From Agarilytica sp033852175 (lineage in GTDB: Bacteria > Pseudomonadota > Gammaproteobacteria > Pseudomonadales > Cellvibrionaceae): a DNA stretch of 64,000 nt. A model generated the notes under the pieces. That model had not been told where the DNA came from and ran no database searches. It was given only the letters and a program-made list of their open reading frames with translations. The translations under genes were made by a program, and so were the position numbers. The stretch covers positions 62,001-126,000 of the forward strand of contig JAWSUY010000042.1 in the NCBI GenBank assembly GCA_033852175.1. Direction: 5' to 3'. Positions 25,890 through 34,980 of the stretch are shown in pieces (positions within the stretch are counted from its first letter, which is position 1; the number at the start of each line of letters is the position of its first letter).

Positions 25890-27614
25890 CTACTCCATTT
25901 GCTCTTCATCTAAAACAGGGTAACCAAGCGCTTCCAAACTCTCTTCTGCCAACTTCAGTACAGATTCGTCCATATGTAAACTGGCAGTCGCGGAGTTTAG
26001 GTAGTACTCCACTGAAATGATGGAGTCAGCGAAAGTTTCGAGCATCTCTTTCAGTCCCGGCTGAGTATCTTGATCCATCAATATTTCGTCAACAAAAGCG
26101 GAGCACCTATCCAAAACAGCCGCAGCACGATCGCATTTCAGCATTAACAAGCCCCCGCGTACAGTATTAAGGGTTTTAGCAATATTACGAATATGACCGG
26201 TATCAAAATCAGAATCTGAAAATGAACTCAATGCGCGTTTGGCCAAGGATATTCCGGCCTCAGACTCTGATAGAACAATTCTTTTAGCGTCGGCTAGCTC
26301 ACCTGATGCAATAACTTCTTGCTGGGCAACTTTATTCGCCATTTGAAGTTTTTCATCGGATAATTTTGTTGTTTCAATCGCACTAACTGTTGACTCTAAA
26401 TACAACAAAGTATTCGCAACTTCATCCATCTCTGAGAGCTCGATCTCATCCTCGTCCCGCCACCCTTCTATTCGTTTTAACTCGTTTTTCAATGTGTTAG
26501 AAGCCGAAACTAATCCAACAATAGCGAGGATTTCAGCAACTTTTTGTAACGTAGCAAGGAAGCTATCCAAATCATCAATACGCTGAATACTACTCTGCGA
26601 CGCACCTTCTAAAACTTTCTTGGTATTAGTCAGTTCAGTTTGTAGAACACTCGCTAGAGAAGACACTGTATGAGCGCTAGGGCCATTGAGTAGGTCACGC
26701 TCACCGGCAAGATCATGATCGGTGTAAGAAAAGCGATCAAGCCCGTAGACAGAGCTAATGGATTTAACGTCTTCTGAATCTGAGGTCGAAAGCGCTACAA
26801 GATAAACAAGCTCTTTGATAAGACCTTTCGGCGGGTTCGCCTCAAATGCCTTCATACCATTTTGCTCGACTTGCTTAACGATCCGATCCAAACGACCGAA
26901 TAACATTTTGCGCGTTTCGATGATCTCCATGGTTTGTGCACTCATGGCTTCGAGCGTTACGTCAGCCAACCACCACAACAAAGCTAAGGGCTTGTCATTG
27001 CCACTAATACGACGCAAGCGCTTTAAACCACGACGCATCATTGCTATCGAGTTTTTAACTTGGCTCTCTCGTATAAATCCGAGCAACCCTATTTGATACA
27101 TATGCCGAATACGGCGAACCGCTGATGTCAGCTCTGCCCCATCAACCTCCAATCTGTCACAAACGGGTAATGAAGGCGATTCAGATAAGTCCACCTGAAA
27201 AAAGTGACACTCGGGATAAACCACTTCGCCACGTAATTTACGTAGCTCATTTATTTGAGGAATTAATAATACAGGCACTTTTCGTTCTGTTTGTTGCACA
27301 TATTCCAGATAGCGAGAGAGTACAAAAAACGTACTGCTTATTACCTCCAGGCAGCGTTCAAATTTTGGCCCATTATTACCCGGCGTTATTTCTTTTGCGC
27401 CCAGCAACAACTCTTGAGCCAATAATTCAGCCCCTCGAAATTCAATTAGCTTTAATGTTCCGACAATTTGGGCGACGCTATCGACGCAAGCCTGTAAAGC
27501 CTCACCATCTTCCTGAGATGATACAAACCGTTCCAGGTTCCTAGCTGCTTCTTCAATCGTCGCGACAAGCTCATCGCGAACTAGGTTTAGGGATTGAAAA
27601 TTGACAGTGTCCAC
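25890..27614 (-). CDS. Stand-alone ChpA N-terminal-like protein
   Basis: 574 residues, mostly helical, starting at GTG 27614. The N-terminal 150 residues (pattern LVRDELVATIEEAARNLERFV, QIVGTLKLIEFRGAELLAQELL, VPVLLIPQINELRKLRGE) resemble the first module of ChpA, the large hybrid kinase of the type IV pilus chemosensory system. Later parts look like further Hpt-like helical bundles. The histidine kinase, CheW and receiver domains of ChpA are absent and there is a normal stop, so this is not an obvious truncation. I see no clear HSTHSIKGxxxx-type phosphorylatable histidine. It may be a scaffold or decoy Hpt-like protein. Function is inferred from resemblance only. Confidence 0.6.
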   Translation of the reverse strand: MDTVNFQSLNLVRDELVATIEEAARNLERFVSSQEDGEALQACVDSVAQIVGTLKLIEFRGAELLAQELLLGAKEITPGNNGPKFERCLEVISSTFFVLSRYLEYVQQTERKVPVLLIPQINELRKLRGEVVYPECHFFQVDLSESPSLPVCDRLEVDGAELTSAVRRIRHMYQIGLLGFIRESQVKNSIAMMRRGLKRLRRISGNDKPLALLWWLADVTLEAMSAQTMEIIETRKMLFGRLDRIVKQVEQNGMKAFEANPPKGLIKELVYLVALSTSDSEDVKSISSVYGLDRFSYTDHDLAGERDLLNGPSAHTVSSLASVLQTELTNTKKVLEGASQSSIQRIDDLDSFLATLQKVAEILAIVGLVSASNTLKNELKRIEGWRDEDEIELSEMDEVANTLLYLESTVSAIETTKLSDEKLQMANKVAQQEVIASGELADAKRIVLSESEAGISLAKRALSSFSDSDFDTGHIRNIAKTLNTVRGGLLMLKCDRAAAVLDRCSAFVDEILMDQDTQPGLKEMLETFADSIISVEYYLNSATASLHMDESVLKLAEESLEALGYPVLDEEQME

Positions 27615-27810
27615 AAAGAAATTCCACCAATGTTATTGTTTGATTGAGCTGTACGCGTGAAGCGTTAGAGTGCCCACGATTATCTCAGCTATTTAATCCA
27701 CCACTTTCGACTTAGTCATTCACTGGATATGGCCTTCTTAACCATACAACTACATGACACGAATTCGAACAGTTAGTTGCTATCGTCGTTCGGTTTAACT
27801 ATTTAGCTAG

Positions 27811-27870
27811 ATTCAATCTAGTCAACTTCAATCTAGCTAGTTTCAATCAATTTAATTTCAACATATGTAG
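27811..27870. repeat. 15-bp degenerate tandem repeat, four copies
   Basis: TTCAATC or TTCAAC recurs at 27812, 27827, 27842 and 27857, exactly 15 bp apart; units 1-2 also share CTAG after it. The spacing (about 1.5 helical turns) is unlike a classic operator but regular. No start codon exists in the open frame across it. Confidence 0.65.
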
Positions 27871-28032
27871 CCTAGCCTTAGCATTTTTCGTTTTTGAGTG
27901 TTTTTCAAACAAAAACAATATTCTTAAGACAGAAAACACCTCGTAATATTGACTACTTCAAGCAAACGATTACTTACTAGTCAGTATAATAGCTAAAATC
28001 AAAATATCTTTAATTTTCTAAGAGTTACCCGA

Positions 28033-28095
28033 CAATCTTAACTCAGTATCTCACTGACTTTCAAAGTCAAAAGTCGCTAAATACAGTTAAGATTG
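28033..28095. terminator. Long inverted repeat after the Mrp-type operon
   Basis: CAATCTTAACT (28033-28043) and AGTTAAGATTG (28085-28095) are perfect 11-bp arms around about 41 bases, which include a second hairpin, GACTTTCAAAGTC (28056-28068). The position 18 bases below the last operon stop suggests a transcript-end structure, although no T-tract follows. Confidence 0.4.
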
Positions 28096-28112
28096 CCGAT
28101 AGTGATACACAG

Positions 28113-29795
28113 TTAAACAAAACTTATCACAAGGTAGGTAGCCAACAACACAGTGACCCAAATCACCATGCTGCTGGAAGGACGTGACTTCATCAGAATT
28201 CCATTTGGCGCATGCGCACATATAAACCCAAATAATGTCTTTATCGATGCCAAGACGGCAGCGCGAATGCGACCATCAACAGCCCAAAAACAGCGGAAAA
28301 AAGCCGACGAAAAACGCATAAATAGACGTCGATAAAACCAATCAAAATCGAGACTCAAGGTTAGCGTCCGTTTCATCATTGGCAACATAACGAAAAAGGC
28401 AAACCCAGCAAAAATTAACAGCTGGAACTGAGTTACCAAGTGATCCACGGTATAGGGCTTATAATCTAGCTCATACGGTAATATTCCATACAAAGCTTCA
28501 GGGTAAATACCGATCGCTAAACATAAGAATGCAAATATTCCCATGGCAACTCGCATATTCAACGGAGCTTCCGCTGGGCGCATACCCGAATCCTTTTGAA
28601 AAAAGACAAACCACGGAAATTTAATACCCGCATGTAAAAACACGCCAGCAGACGCTGCTAACAAAAGGAACCAGACCAAGGTTAAGCCCTCGTGTGCTGC
28701 TGCGCTGGTTTCCAGAGACTTGGTAACAAAGCCCGATGTAAATGGGAAAGCCGATATAGCCAAAGCGCCAACGATCCCACAAACAGCAGTAAATGGCATG
28801 GTTTGAAATAATCCACCCAAGTGAGAACAGCGCCTTTCTCCGGTTTGCATAACGACGCAACCGGCAGCCATAAGCAACAAGCCCTTATAAATGATATGAG
28901 CAAAAGCATGTGCTGTTGCTCCATTAAGCGCCATTTCCGTGCCAATACCAATTGCCACGACCATAAACCCCACTTGGTTAACGATGCTATAGGCCAATAT
29001 CCGGCGCATATCGTTTTCAAGCAGTGCGTAAATGATGCCGTAAAACACCATATACAGACCGATGTAAATCAACACATCCGCACCAGCGAACACGATCATT
29101 AAAGCAAAAACAGCTGTTTTGGTAGTAAATGCAGAAAGGAATACACTGCCACTTGGGCTCGCCTCGGGATACGCATCTGCAATCCAAGCAGATAACGGAG
29201 GTGCCCCAGCATTAACTAAGAAACCAGCAAGAATTAACCATGCTCCAATAGAATTTAGTTCGATAAGCGTAAATGCGATGGACCCAGTTTCATGAACATG
29301 GGCCACAATCCCTGACATCAATACAACGCCGCCCATCAAATGAACGAGCAAGTAACGGTAACTAGCCTTGTATGCAGAAGAAGAATTTGCGGCCCAGATC
29401 ACAATAGTCGAACCTATCGCCATAAGCTCCCAAAATACAAATACAGATATCAAGTCACCGCTGAACGTCACGCCAATAGCGGCCCCCGCATAAATAAAGG
29501 CGGCGCAGATTTCAGCTTTTGATGCGTGATTAGCCGCATATATCCCGCCCACCAAGCTCATAAGCGCAAATATTGTCGCAAAAACTCTACCGGTTGGGCT
29601 CGGAGTTAAAGGAAGTAATTCGTACTCCAAAAACGGTACAAGCAAATTATTGCCATCTGGAACCATCCAGATAAGCGCCAAGGCGATAGCAGGAAAAATA
29701 ACAATCAGCGTTTTTCGGGTGCGTCCATCTGTCAACGCTAGTAAAAGAGCACCGAAAATCAATATCAGGCCAGGAGGCAACATCGTATTAATCAT
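28113..29795 (-). CDS. Mrp-type antiporter, ND4/ND5-like subunit 3
   Basis: A 560-residue protein with about 14-15 helices of the proton-translocating NADH-quinone oxidoreductase/antiporter superfamily. The core is visible as VFVFWELMAIGSTIVIWAA, then a Lys-containing helix and HAFAHIIYKGLLLMAAG. It is one of three such subunits in the operon and is the most divergent, with a longer C-terminal part (about residues 470-560) carrying Arg-rich amphipathic sequence and a final helix. It overlaps the preceding small gene by 8 bases. In Mrp complexes these subunits form the ion channels that exchange Na+ or K+ for H+. Confidence 0.85.
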   Translation of the reverse strand: MINTMLPPGLILIFGALLLALTDGRTRKTLIVIFPAIALALIWMVPDGNNLLVPFLEYELLPLTPSPTGRVFATIFALMSLVGGIYAANHASKAEICAAFIYAGAAIGVTFSGDLISVFVFWELMAIGSTIVIWAANSSSAYKASYRYLLVHLMGGVVLMSGIVAHVHETGSIAFTLIELNSIGAWLILAGFLVNAGAPPLSAWIADAYPEASPSGSVFLSAFTTKTAVFALMIVFAGADVLIYIGLYMVFYGIIYALLENDMRRILAYSIVNQVGFMVVAIGIGTEMALNGATAHAFAHIIYKGLLLMAAGCVVMQTGERRCSHLGGLFQTMPFTAVCGIVGALAISAFPFTSGFVTKSLETSAAAHEGLTLVWFLLLAASAGVFLHAGIKFPWFVFFQKDSGMRPAEAPLNMRVAMGIFAFLCLAIGIYPEALYGILPYELDYKPYTVDHLVTQFQLLIFAGFAFFVMLPMMKRTLTLSLDFDWFYRRLFMRFSSAFFRCFWAVDGRIRAAVLASIKTLFGFICAHAPNGILMKSRPSSSMVIWVTVLLATYLVISFV

Positions 29796-30063
29796 CGTAA
29801 TACGTGTCCTTTCGCTTTAAAAATACGCCCAATATCTTGGCTGCGATTACCATCGCCGCGCACGTCAAAAAACCATACCACGCAAAAAAACCCCAAGAAG
29901 CATCAATAAAAATACCCTTCGACTCAAAGTGGGCATGGTGATGAACAAAAAATTCAGGAATTAGAACCAGCACAAGAATTACGATTTGAAAAGCCCACAG
30001 TTTTTTGCGGTTTTCCTCTCGATATAGCCAATGTTTCTGTGCGCTTTCATTACTATCGCTCAC
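29788..30063 (-). CDS. Small two-helix membrane protein of the Mrp-type operon
   Basis: 91 residues starting at GTG 30063, which overlaps the preceding stop (GTGA). A charged N-terminus with HWLYREENRKKLW, a helix (FQIVILVLVLIPEFFV) followed by HHHAHFESKGIFID, and a second helix (FAWYGFLTCAAMVIAAKILGVFL) ending in a charged tail. It is not one of the seven classic Mrp subunits. Its place between two antiporter-like subunits, with overlaps on both sides, strongly suggests it is an accessory subunit. The His-rich loop would face the periplasm if the N-terminus is cytosolic. Confidence 0.75.
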   Translation of the reverse strand: MSDSNESAQKHWLYREENRKKLWAFQIVILVLVLIPEFFVHHHAHFESKGIFIDASWGFFAWYGFLTCAAMVIAAKILGVFLKRKDTYYDD

Positions 30064-31526
30064 GGCAACGCCCTCACTTGGATCATCTGTACTAACTCAA
30101 ACGGAATTGTCGGAAAGAAAAATAAAGCGACGGTTATAAATGCCGTCACAGATAAGGCGAGAACAATAGGCAACGGAGCTTCGCCATGATCGACCCCACC
30201 AGCCTCTTCTTTTACAAAATAAGCACGATAAACAATCGGCATAAAGTATGCGGTATTCAGTAGCGTCGATAATAAAATCACCACTACGGCAATGATTTGC
30301 TCGGCCTGGAATGCCCCCATCAGAATATACCACTTGGAAATAATACCAACCAAAGGGGGAATACCGATCATTGAGAACCCGCCAATCGTAAAAGCGGCCA
30401 TCGTCCAGGGCATGCGAAAACCGATGCCTTTGAGCTGGCTAATTTCGGTTTTTTTAGACGCTGTGTATATTGCCCCAGCAGCAAAAAATAGCGTGATTTT
30501 ACCAAAGGCATGGGCAGCGATATGAAACGCAGCACCCATAATACTAATCGGCGCTAATAGCATTGCCCCAAGCACAACATAAGATAACTGGCTGATGGTG
30601 GAATATGCGAGCCGACGTTTTAAATTGTCTTGTTGCATAGCGATAATAGAACTCATAACGACAGTAAAACAAGCCAAATACAAAAGCCATTCAGAATAAG
30701 GAGCCTCTTTAAGGTGGTCAATACCAAAGGTATAAACCATCACCTTTAAAACCGTGAATACACCGGCCTTCACCACGGCAACAGCATGCAATAGTGCGCT
30801 AACAGGTGTCGGTGCAACCATAGCCGCGGGCAACCAACGATGAACAGGCATTACTGCAGCTTTACCAATACCCAATAAAAACACGAAAGCCAGTACAGTT
30901 AACATTGGCCCATTGAGGTGCCCTTCAAGTACACCGCCAGCTACAAAATCTGTAGTGCCAGTCAAAAACCACACGTAAATAATGCCAGGTAAAAAGAGAC
31001 CGATTGAAGAAGAGATTAAAACGCCCAAATAAACCCGGCCAGCTTTCATAGCCTTCTCTGTCCCATTGTGTGTTACCAAGGGGAAGGTCGACAAGGTCAT
31101 AACCTCGTAAAAGATAAATAGCGTTAACAAGTTGCCCGCGTAAGCAATGCCGAGCGCTGCTGAGATCGCAACGGGGAAAAGCATGAAGAATCGCGTCTGA
31201 TTTCTCTCATTATTGCTACGCATATACCCAATGCCGTATATGCTCGTCACCACCCATAGAAAACTGGCGACTAGCGAAAACAAAACGCCCAGCGCTTCAA
31301 CTTCAAATTTTATTTCGAGACCGGGGAAAATTTCAATCCACTGTACTGCGATCTGCTCACCATCAAGAAATGTCTTATAAAGCATGCTAACAACAATGAG
31401 AACCGAAATGCTGGCGCTCATTGTAATTGTCTCGCGTAGTTTAGGATATTTACCCGAAAACCCGATTAATGGAGCGGCAATCAAAGGCAGTACTATCGCT
31501 AACTGAAGGAGCCATTGAGCGCTCAT
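30060..31526 (-). CDS. Mrp-type antiporter, MrpD-like subunit 2
   Basis: A 488-residue, about 14-helix protein of the MrpD/NuoM type. Conserved parts are the Glu in LFIFYEVMTLSTFPLVTH, the Lys helix (FLLGIGKAAVMPVHRWLPAAMVAPTPVSALLHAVAVVKAGVF) and SQLSYVVLGAMLL. The family knowledge is that these Glu and Lys residues form the proton path. ATGA overlaps on both ends show tight coupling. Confidence 0.9.
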   Translation of the reverse strand: MSAQWLLQLAIVLPLIAAPLIGFSGKYPKLRETITMSASISVLIVVSMLYKTFLDGEQIAVQWIEIFPGLEIKFEVEALGVLFSLVASFLWVVTSIYGIGYMRSNNERNQTRFFMLFPVAISAALGIAYAGNLLTLFIFYEVMTLSTFPLVTHNGTEKAMKAGRVYLGVLISSSIGLFLPGIIYVWFLTGTTDFVAGGVLEGHLNGPMLTVLAFVFLLGIGKAAVMPVHRWLPAAMVAPTPVSALLHAVAVVKAGVFTVLKVMVYTFGIDHLKEAPYSEWLLYLACFTVVMSSIIAMQQDNLKRRLAYSTISQLSYVVLGAMLLAPISIMGAAFHIAAHAFGKITLFFAAGAIYTASKKTEISQLKGIGFRMPWTMAAFTIGGFSMIGIPPLVGIISKWYILMGAFQAEQIIAVVVILLSTLLNTAYFMPIVYRAYFVKEEAGGVDHGEAPLPIVLALSVTAFITVALFFFPTIPFELVQMIQVRALP

Positions 31527-33013
31527 GGCGCACCTCCAAACAGTGACAAGACAGCTAAGTCCGTAACATTAACGGTAAAGTCTGTATTAAGGCCAAAGTA
31601 AATATTTGCAGCCACCAAAAGCCAGGTGGGTAAGAGTATTGAGATAGGTGCTTCTTTAACTTCGATATTATCGCCTTCCTGAAAGCCCTCTGGTTTTTGA
31701 AAATACGCTACTTCAACAATTTTCCAGACATACACCACTGCTAGAAGAGAACCCACTAAAACGATAATAACAACAGGCCATAGGCCTTGCTCCAATAACG
31801 CTAAAATCAAATACCATTTGCTCACAAACCCTGCGGTTAAAGGCACACCAATTAGACTCAAGCCGCCAACAACAATCGCTGCTGTGGTCAGCGGCATACG
31901 CTGACCAATTCCACGTAAATCTTTTACGTTTGCAGAACCTACCCGATAAACAATTCCTGCAATCGCCATGAATATGGCACCTTTAATGAGAGCATGATTA
32001 AACACATGCAACAAACAAGCTTGCAGACCCGCCTGGGTGCCCAAGCTAAAGCCCAAAATCATATATCCAATTTGAGCCACACTCGAAAATGCAAACAGTC
32101 TTTTAATGTTGGTTTGCAATATGGCGACAATTGACGCGCCAATTACGCCAATTATTCCAAGCGCCATCAGAATATGAGGCAATGGCAAATGTGATAGCGA
32201 AAATTCGACGCCATAAATCGTAAAAACAAACCGAACCAAAACATAGATTGCTACTTTAGTAGCCGTTGCGGCCAAGAAAGCGGTAACAATTGAAGGCGCA
32301 TATGCATATGCGTTAGGCAACCATAAATGCAAGGGAAACAGCGCAAGCTTCAAGCACACACCGACAATAAAAAAGGCGAATGCTGTATACAAAGTTTTGG
32401 CTTGAACTACGTCAGGTAGACGCTCTGCCATATCGGTCATATTGAGCGTGCCCGTTACCATATACATCAAACCGATACCGATCAGTATAAATGTAGCGCC
32501 AATGGTGCCCATGATGAGGTATTGATACGAGGCCCAAAGAGCCCGTCTATCCGTACCTAAACCGATAAGTGTGTAAGCAGAAAGTGAAGACACCTCCAAA
32601 AACACAAAGACGTTAAAGGCGTCTCCCGTTGCGATAATACCAAGCAAGCCAGTAAAACAAAGTAAATACGAGATATAGAACAGAGTGTGCTTATCTTTCG
32701 GTATCTCTTTCTGGATACTACTGTTGGCTCCCATTAGAACAACGGTGGCAATAGATGAAACTAGTACAAGTAAAAAAGCACTGAGCATATCTATTCGGTA
32801 TTCAATACCTATAGGTGCTTTCCAACCGCCTAACTCGTAAATAATAGTACCCTGCGACTGCACGATATAAAGCAGCTGAAAACTGATCAGCATTGTCAGC
32901 ATGCAAACTATCGTAGCAAACACCCAAACCAGCTTCGATTGCCTTAATAGCAAACAGGTTGGCGCAGCCATTAAAGGCAAAATCACCTGCAGTACTGGGA
33001 AATGGCTCAGCAC
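31523..33013 (-). CDS. mrpD: Mrp-type antiporter, MrpD-like subunit 1
   Basis: A 496-residue, about 14-helix protein with the MrpD pattern: VFVFLEVSSLSAYTLIGLG (Glu), CLKLALFPLHLWLPNAYAYAPSIVTAFLAATATKVAIYVLVRF (Lys) and SSVAQIGYMILGF. It directly follows the MrpC-like gene, the standard C-D order, so this is the best MrpD equivalent. Start is GTG at 33013, overlapping the mrpC stop by 7 bases. Confidence 0.92.
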   Translation of the reverse strand: MLSHFPVLQVILPLMAAPTCLLLRQSKLVWVFATIVCMLTMLISFQLLYIVQSQGTIIYELGGWKAPIGIEYRIDMLSAFLLVLVSSIATVVLMGANSSIQKEIPKDKHTLFYISYLLCFTGLLGIIATGDAFNVFVFLEVSSLSAYTLIGLGTDRRALWASYQYLIMGTIGATFILIGIGLMYMVTGTLNMTDMAERLPDVVQAKTLYTAFAFFIVGVCLKLALFPLHLWLPNAYAYAPSIVTAFLAATATKVAIYVLVRFVFTIYGVEFSLSHLPLPHILMALGIIGVIGASIVAILQTNIKRLFAFSSVAQIGYMILGFSLGTQAGLQACLLHVFNHALIKGAIFMAIAGIVYRVGSANVKDLRGIGQRMPLTTAAIVVGGLSLIGVPLTAGFVSKWYLILALLEQGLWPVVIIVLVGSLLAVVYVWKIVEVAYFQKPEGFQEGDNIEVKEAPISILLPTWLLVAANIYFGLNTDFTVNVTDLAVLSLFGGAP

Positions 33014-33363
33014 TCTTCGTCGTCCTTCTGTTGAATTTCACTTTCTTCTATCGTGCCGTAAGCTTCTTTAATTCTAACCACTAAGGCTAAGCCAACTGCT
33101 GTGGTTGCAATACCAACAACAATCGCAGTAAGAATTAAAACGTGGGGCAAAGGATTGGAGTACACGGTGTAGTCAGAGTCTAGGATAGGCGCAGTGCCGC
33201 CGGTAACCTTACCCATACTAATATACAAAATGAAAACTGAAGTCTGAAAGATACTGAGGCCAATCAATTTTTTAACTAAATTGCCATGAGAAATAACGAT
33301 ATAAAATCCAAGCATCATTAAGATGATCACAACCCAATAATTGTATTGAGACATGAAAGTCAT
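33007..33363 (-). CDS. mrpC: Mrp-type antiporter, MrpC (NuoK-like) subunit
   Basis: A 118-residue protein with three helices: YNYWVVIILMMLGFYIVIS, KLIGLSIFQTSVFILYISMG, and HVLILTAIVVGIATTAVGLALVVRIKEAYGTI. The third segment carries the conserved ALxLTAIVVG-type sequence of MrpC/NuoK. The C-terminal tail is acidic. It overlaps both neighbours by a few bases. Confidence 0.92.
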   Translation of the reverse strand: MTFMSQYNYWVVIILMMLGFYIVISHGNLVKKLIGLSIFQTSVFILYISMGKVTGGTAPILDSDYTVYSNPLPHVLILTAIVVGIATTAVGLALVVRIKEAYGTIEESEIQQKDDEEC

Positions 33364-34358
33364 GCATTACCCCCATGTTCTTTATCAACACGGCTCGCGA
33401 AGGTAAAAAATATTGAAACCATGACTGCTGTTACCGTTATCCCAACACCCAACTCAACCAATAAAATACCGTAATGCTGCCCGTGCAATGGGTCATGAGC
33501 TAACACTGAATAATCGAGGAAATTTTTACCATTTAAAAACGATACCAAGCCTACGGAACCATAGAGAAGAACACCGAGAGCCGATAGAATCTGTATAACT
33601 GACTGATTGATGACCTTTCGAGCCGTATCCAAGCCAAAAACCATGGCATATAAAATTATCGCTGCCGCAAATATGACCCCAGCCTGAAATCCTCCGCCAG
33701 GTCCATAATCGCCGTGAAATTGAACATATAATGCAAAAATTAAAATCGGTGGAATTAACATTTTGCTCACAACGCGCAAAATTTTATGCTGATGCATAGG
33801 GGCAACAACACTAACCAAGGGAGTCGAACCGCCACTACTGAACCCAAGTAAAGTCAGCACGCCAATACCTGCTGTAAAAATTACAACGGTCTCACCAAAG
33901 GTATCGTAACCCCTATAGCTGGCCAGCACAGATGTGACAATATTAGGCATCCCGACCTCAGCGTAAGAGTTTTCAATAAAGTGGGGAGCCAAATGCAATT
34001 GAACCGGCGCGAGAGCATCGCCAAATATAGGCATATCCGTAGTGCCAAATATGAGTAACGATCCAGTAATGAACACAACAACGAAACCCAGTGTTTTGTT
34101 ATGTCGTGAAGGGTCTTCAAACTGCCCCGTTAACGTGAGCGTAGACAACATCAATATTGTTGAAATACCGGCGCCTACTGAAGCCTCTGTAAAAGCTACG
34201 TCAACAGCGTCCATCACAACGAAAAAGACAGCCGACAATAAGCTGTATATGCCGGCAAGCATTACTGAAGCAAACAGGTCTTTAGAAACCGCTATACCAA
34301 CCGCGGTAATCACCAAAAAACCCAGAATGATAATGTCGATCAAAAATTCGATAGTCAT
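33360..34358 (-). CDS. mrpB: MrpA C-terminal-like (DUF4040) + MrpB fusion
   Basis: 332 residues. The N-terminal 80 or so (IDIIILGFLVITAVGIAVSKDLFASVMLAGIYSLLSAVFFV and AFTEASVGAGISTILML) are the DUF4040 module that forms the C-terminal part of MrpA in Bacillus. A middle of about 80 residues includes a predicted periplasmic stretch, and the last 150 are MnhB/MrpB (VVSKMLIPPILIFALYVQFHGDYGPGGGFQAGVIFAAAIILY). The arrangement agrees with the Mbh-like Mrp group, in which the large MrpA is split. It starts 8 bases after mrpG. Confidence 0.9.
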   Translation of the reverse strand: MTIEFLIDIIILGFLVITAVGIAVSKDLFASVMLAGIYSLLSAVFFVVMDAVDVAFTEASVGAGISTILMLSTLTLTGQFEDPSRHNKTLGFVVVFITGSLLIFGTTDMPIFGDALAPVQLHLAPHFIENSYAEVGMPNIVTSVLASYRGYDTFGETVVIFTAGIGVLTLLGFSSGGSTPLVSVVAPMHQHKILRVVSKMLIPPILIFALYVQFHGDYGPGGGFQAGVIFAAAIILYAMVFGLDTARKVINQSVIQILSALGVLLYGSVGLVSFLNGKNFLDYSVLAHDPLHGQHYGILLVELGVGITVTAVMVSIFFTFASRVDKEHGGNA

Positions 34359-34366
34359 ATCCTCAA

Positions 34367-34687
34367 TTATCTATCGTCGCGACCAGCGACAGGCTTCGTC
34401 CAAGGACGGAGCCCTGAATGTAAAGCGGCCTTAGCTAGCGCATGACTAGAGGTTGGGCTGGTCAGAAAAATAAAGATTTGAATGAAGACTAACTTGGAAA
34501 TGACTAGCCATTCAGACGACTGCAAAACCAAGCCCAAAATAATCAGTCCACTACCCAAAGAATCCGTAACACTCGCAGCATGCATTCGCGAAAAGAAATC
34601 AGGAAAACGAAAAATACCAACGGCGCCGGAGATACAAAGAAAACCACCGACTAACAAACAGAACCATGAAATGATGTCGATGATCAT
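34367..34687 (-). CDS. mrpG: Mrp-type antiporter, MrpG subunit
   Basis: 106 residues with three helices and the MrpG pattern: LVGGFLCISGAVGIFRFPDFFSRMHAASVTDSLGSGLIILGLVLQ, then a third helix and the SPTSSHALAKAAL motif. Overlaps the mrpF stop by ATGA. Required for complex assembly in known Mrp systems. Confidence 0.93.
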   Translation of the reverse strand: MIIDIISWFCLLVGGFLCISGAVGIFRFPDFFSRMHAASVTDSLGSGLIILGLVLQSSEWLVISKLVFIQIFIFLTSPTSSHALAKAALHSGLRPWTKPVAGRDDR

Positions 34688-34980
34688 TCGTGCTCTCCCT
34701 CATCAGCTCTCGTTACGTTATCCTTTGACGGCTGCGTGTACTCAAAGAAACGTAAAATAGCAACAATACCGATAAAATTGATTAGTGAATAAACGATTGC
34801 GATATCTAAAAAGTCTGGACGGCCCATAAGAAACCCAAGCACCGCAATTAACAAAACCGTCTTAGTCCCAAACATGTTCACAGACAATATCCGGTCATAA
34901 AGTGTTGGACCAATAAAGGCGCGCCCTAACGCTAATAACATTGAAATCAAAATAGCAGCAGAGGCGGCAGTAAACATCAC
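34684..34980 (-). CDS. mrpF: Mrp-type antiporter, MrpF subunit
   Basis: 98 residues with three helices: the pattern FIGPTLYDRILSVNMFGTKTVLLIAVLGFLMGRPDFLDIAIVYSLINFIGIVAILRF is diagnostic of MrpF/PhaF. The tail is acidic. It overlaps the mrpE stop by four bases and the mrpG start by four bases. Confidence 0.93.
   Translation of the reverse strand: MMFTAASAAILISMLLALGRAFIGPTLYDRILSVNMFGTKTVLLIAVLGFLMGRPDFLDIAIVYSLINFIGIVAILRFFEYTQPSKDNVTRADEGEHE

Larger units (their letters stand above)
27615..28112. other. 498-bp gap with a 15-bp repeat and an inverted repeat
   Basis: No gene is supported on either strand. It holds the promoter of the ChpA-like gene and the 3' end of the Mrp-type operon. 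Two structures are listed separately: a 15-bp degenerate tandem repeat and an 11-bp inverted repeat around a small hairpin. Confidence 0.5.

Noticed and set aside
27758..27940. Pentapeptide-repeat-like frame (FNLxN pattern) across the 15-bp repeats
   Set aside because: It has no start codon after the upstream stop, and only three to four repeats; the periodicity is better treated as a DNA repeat.
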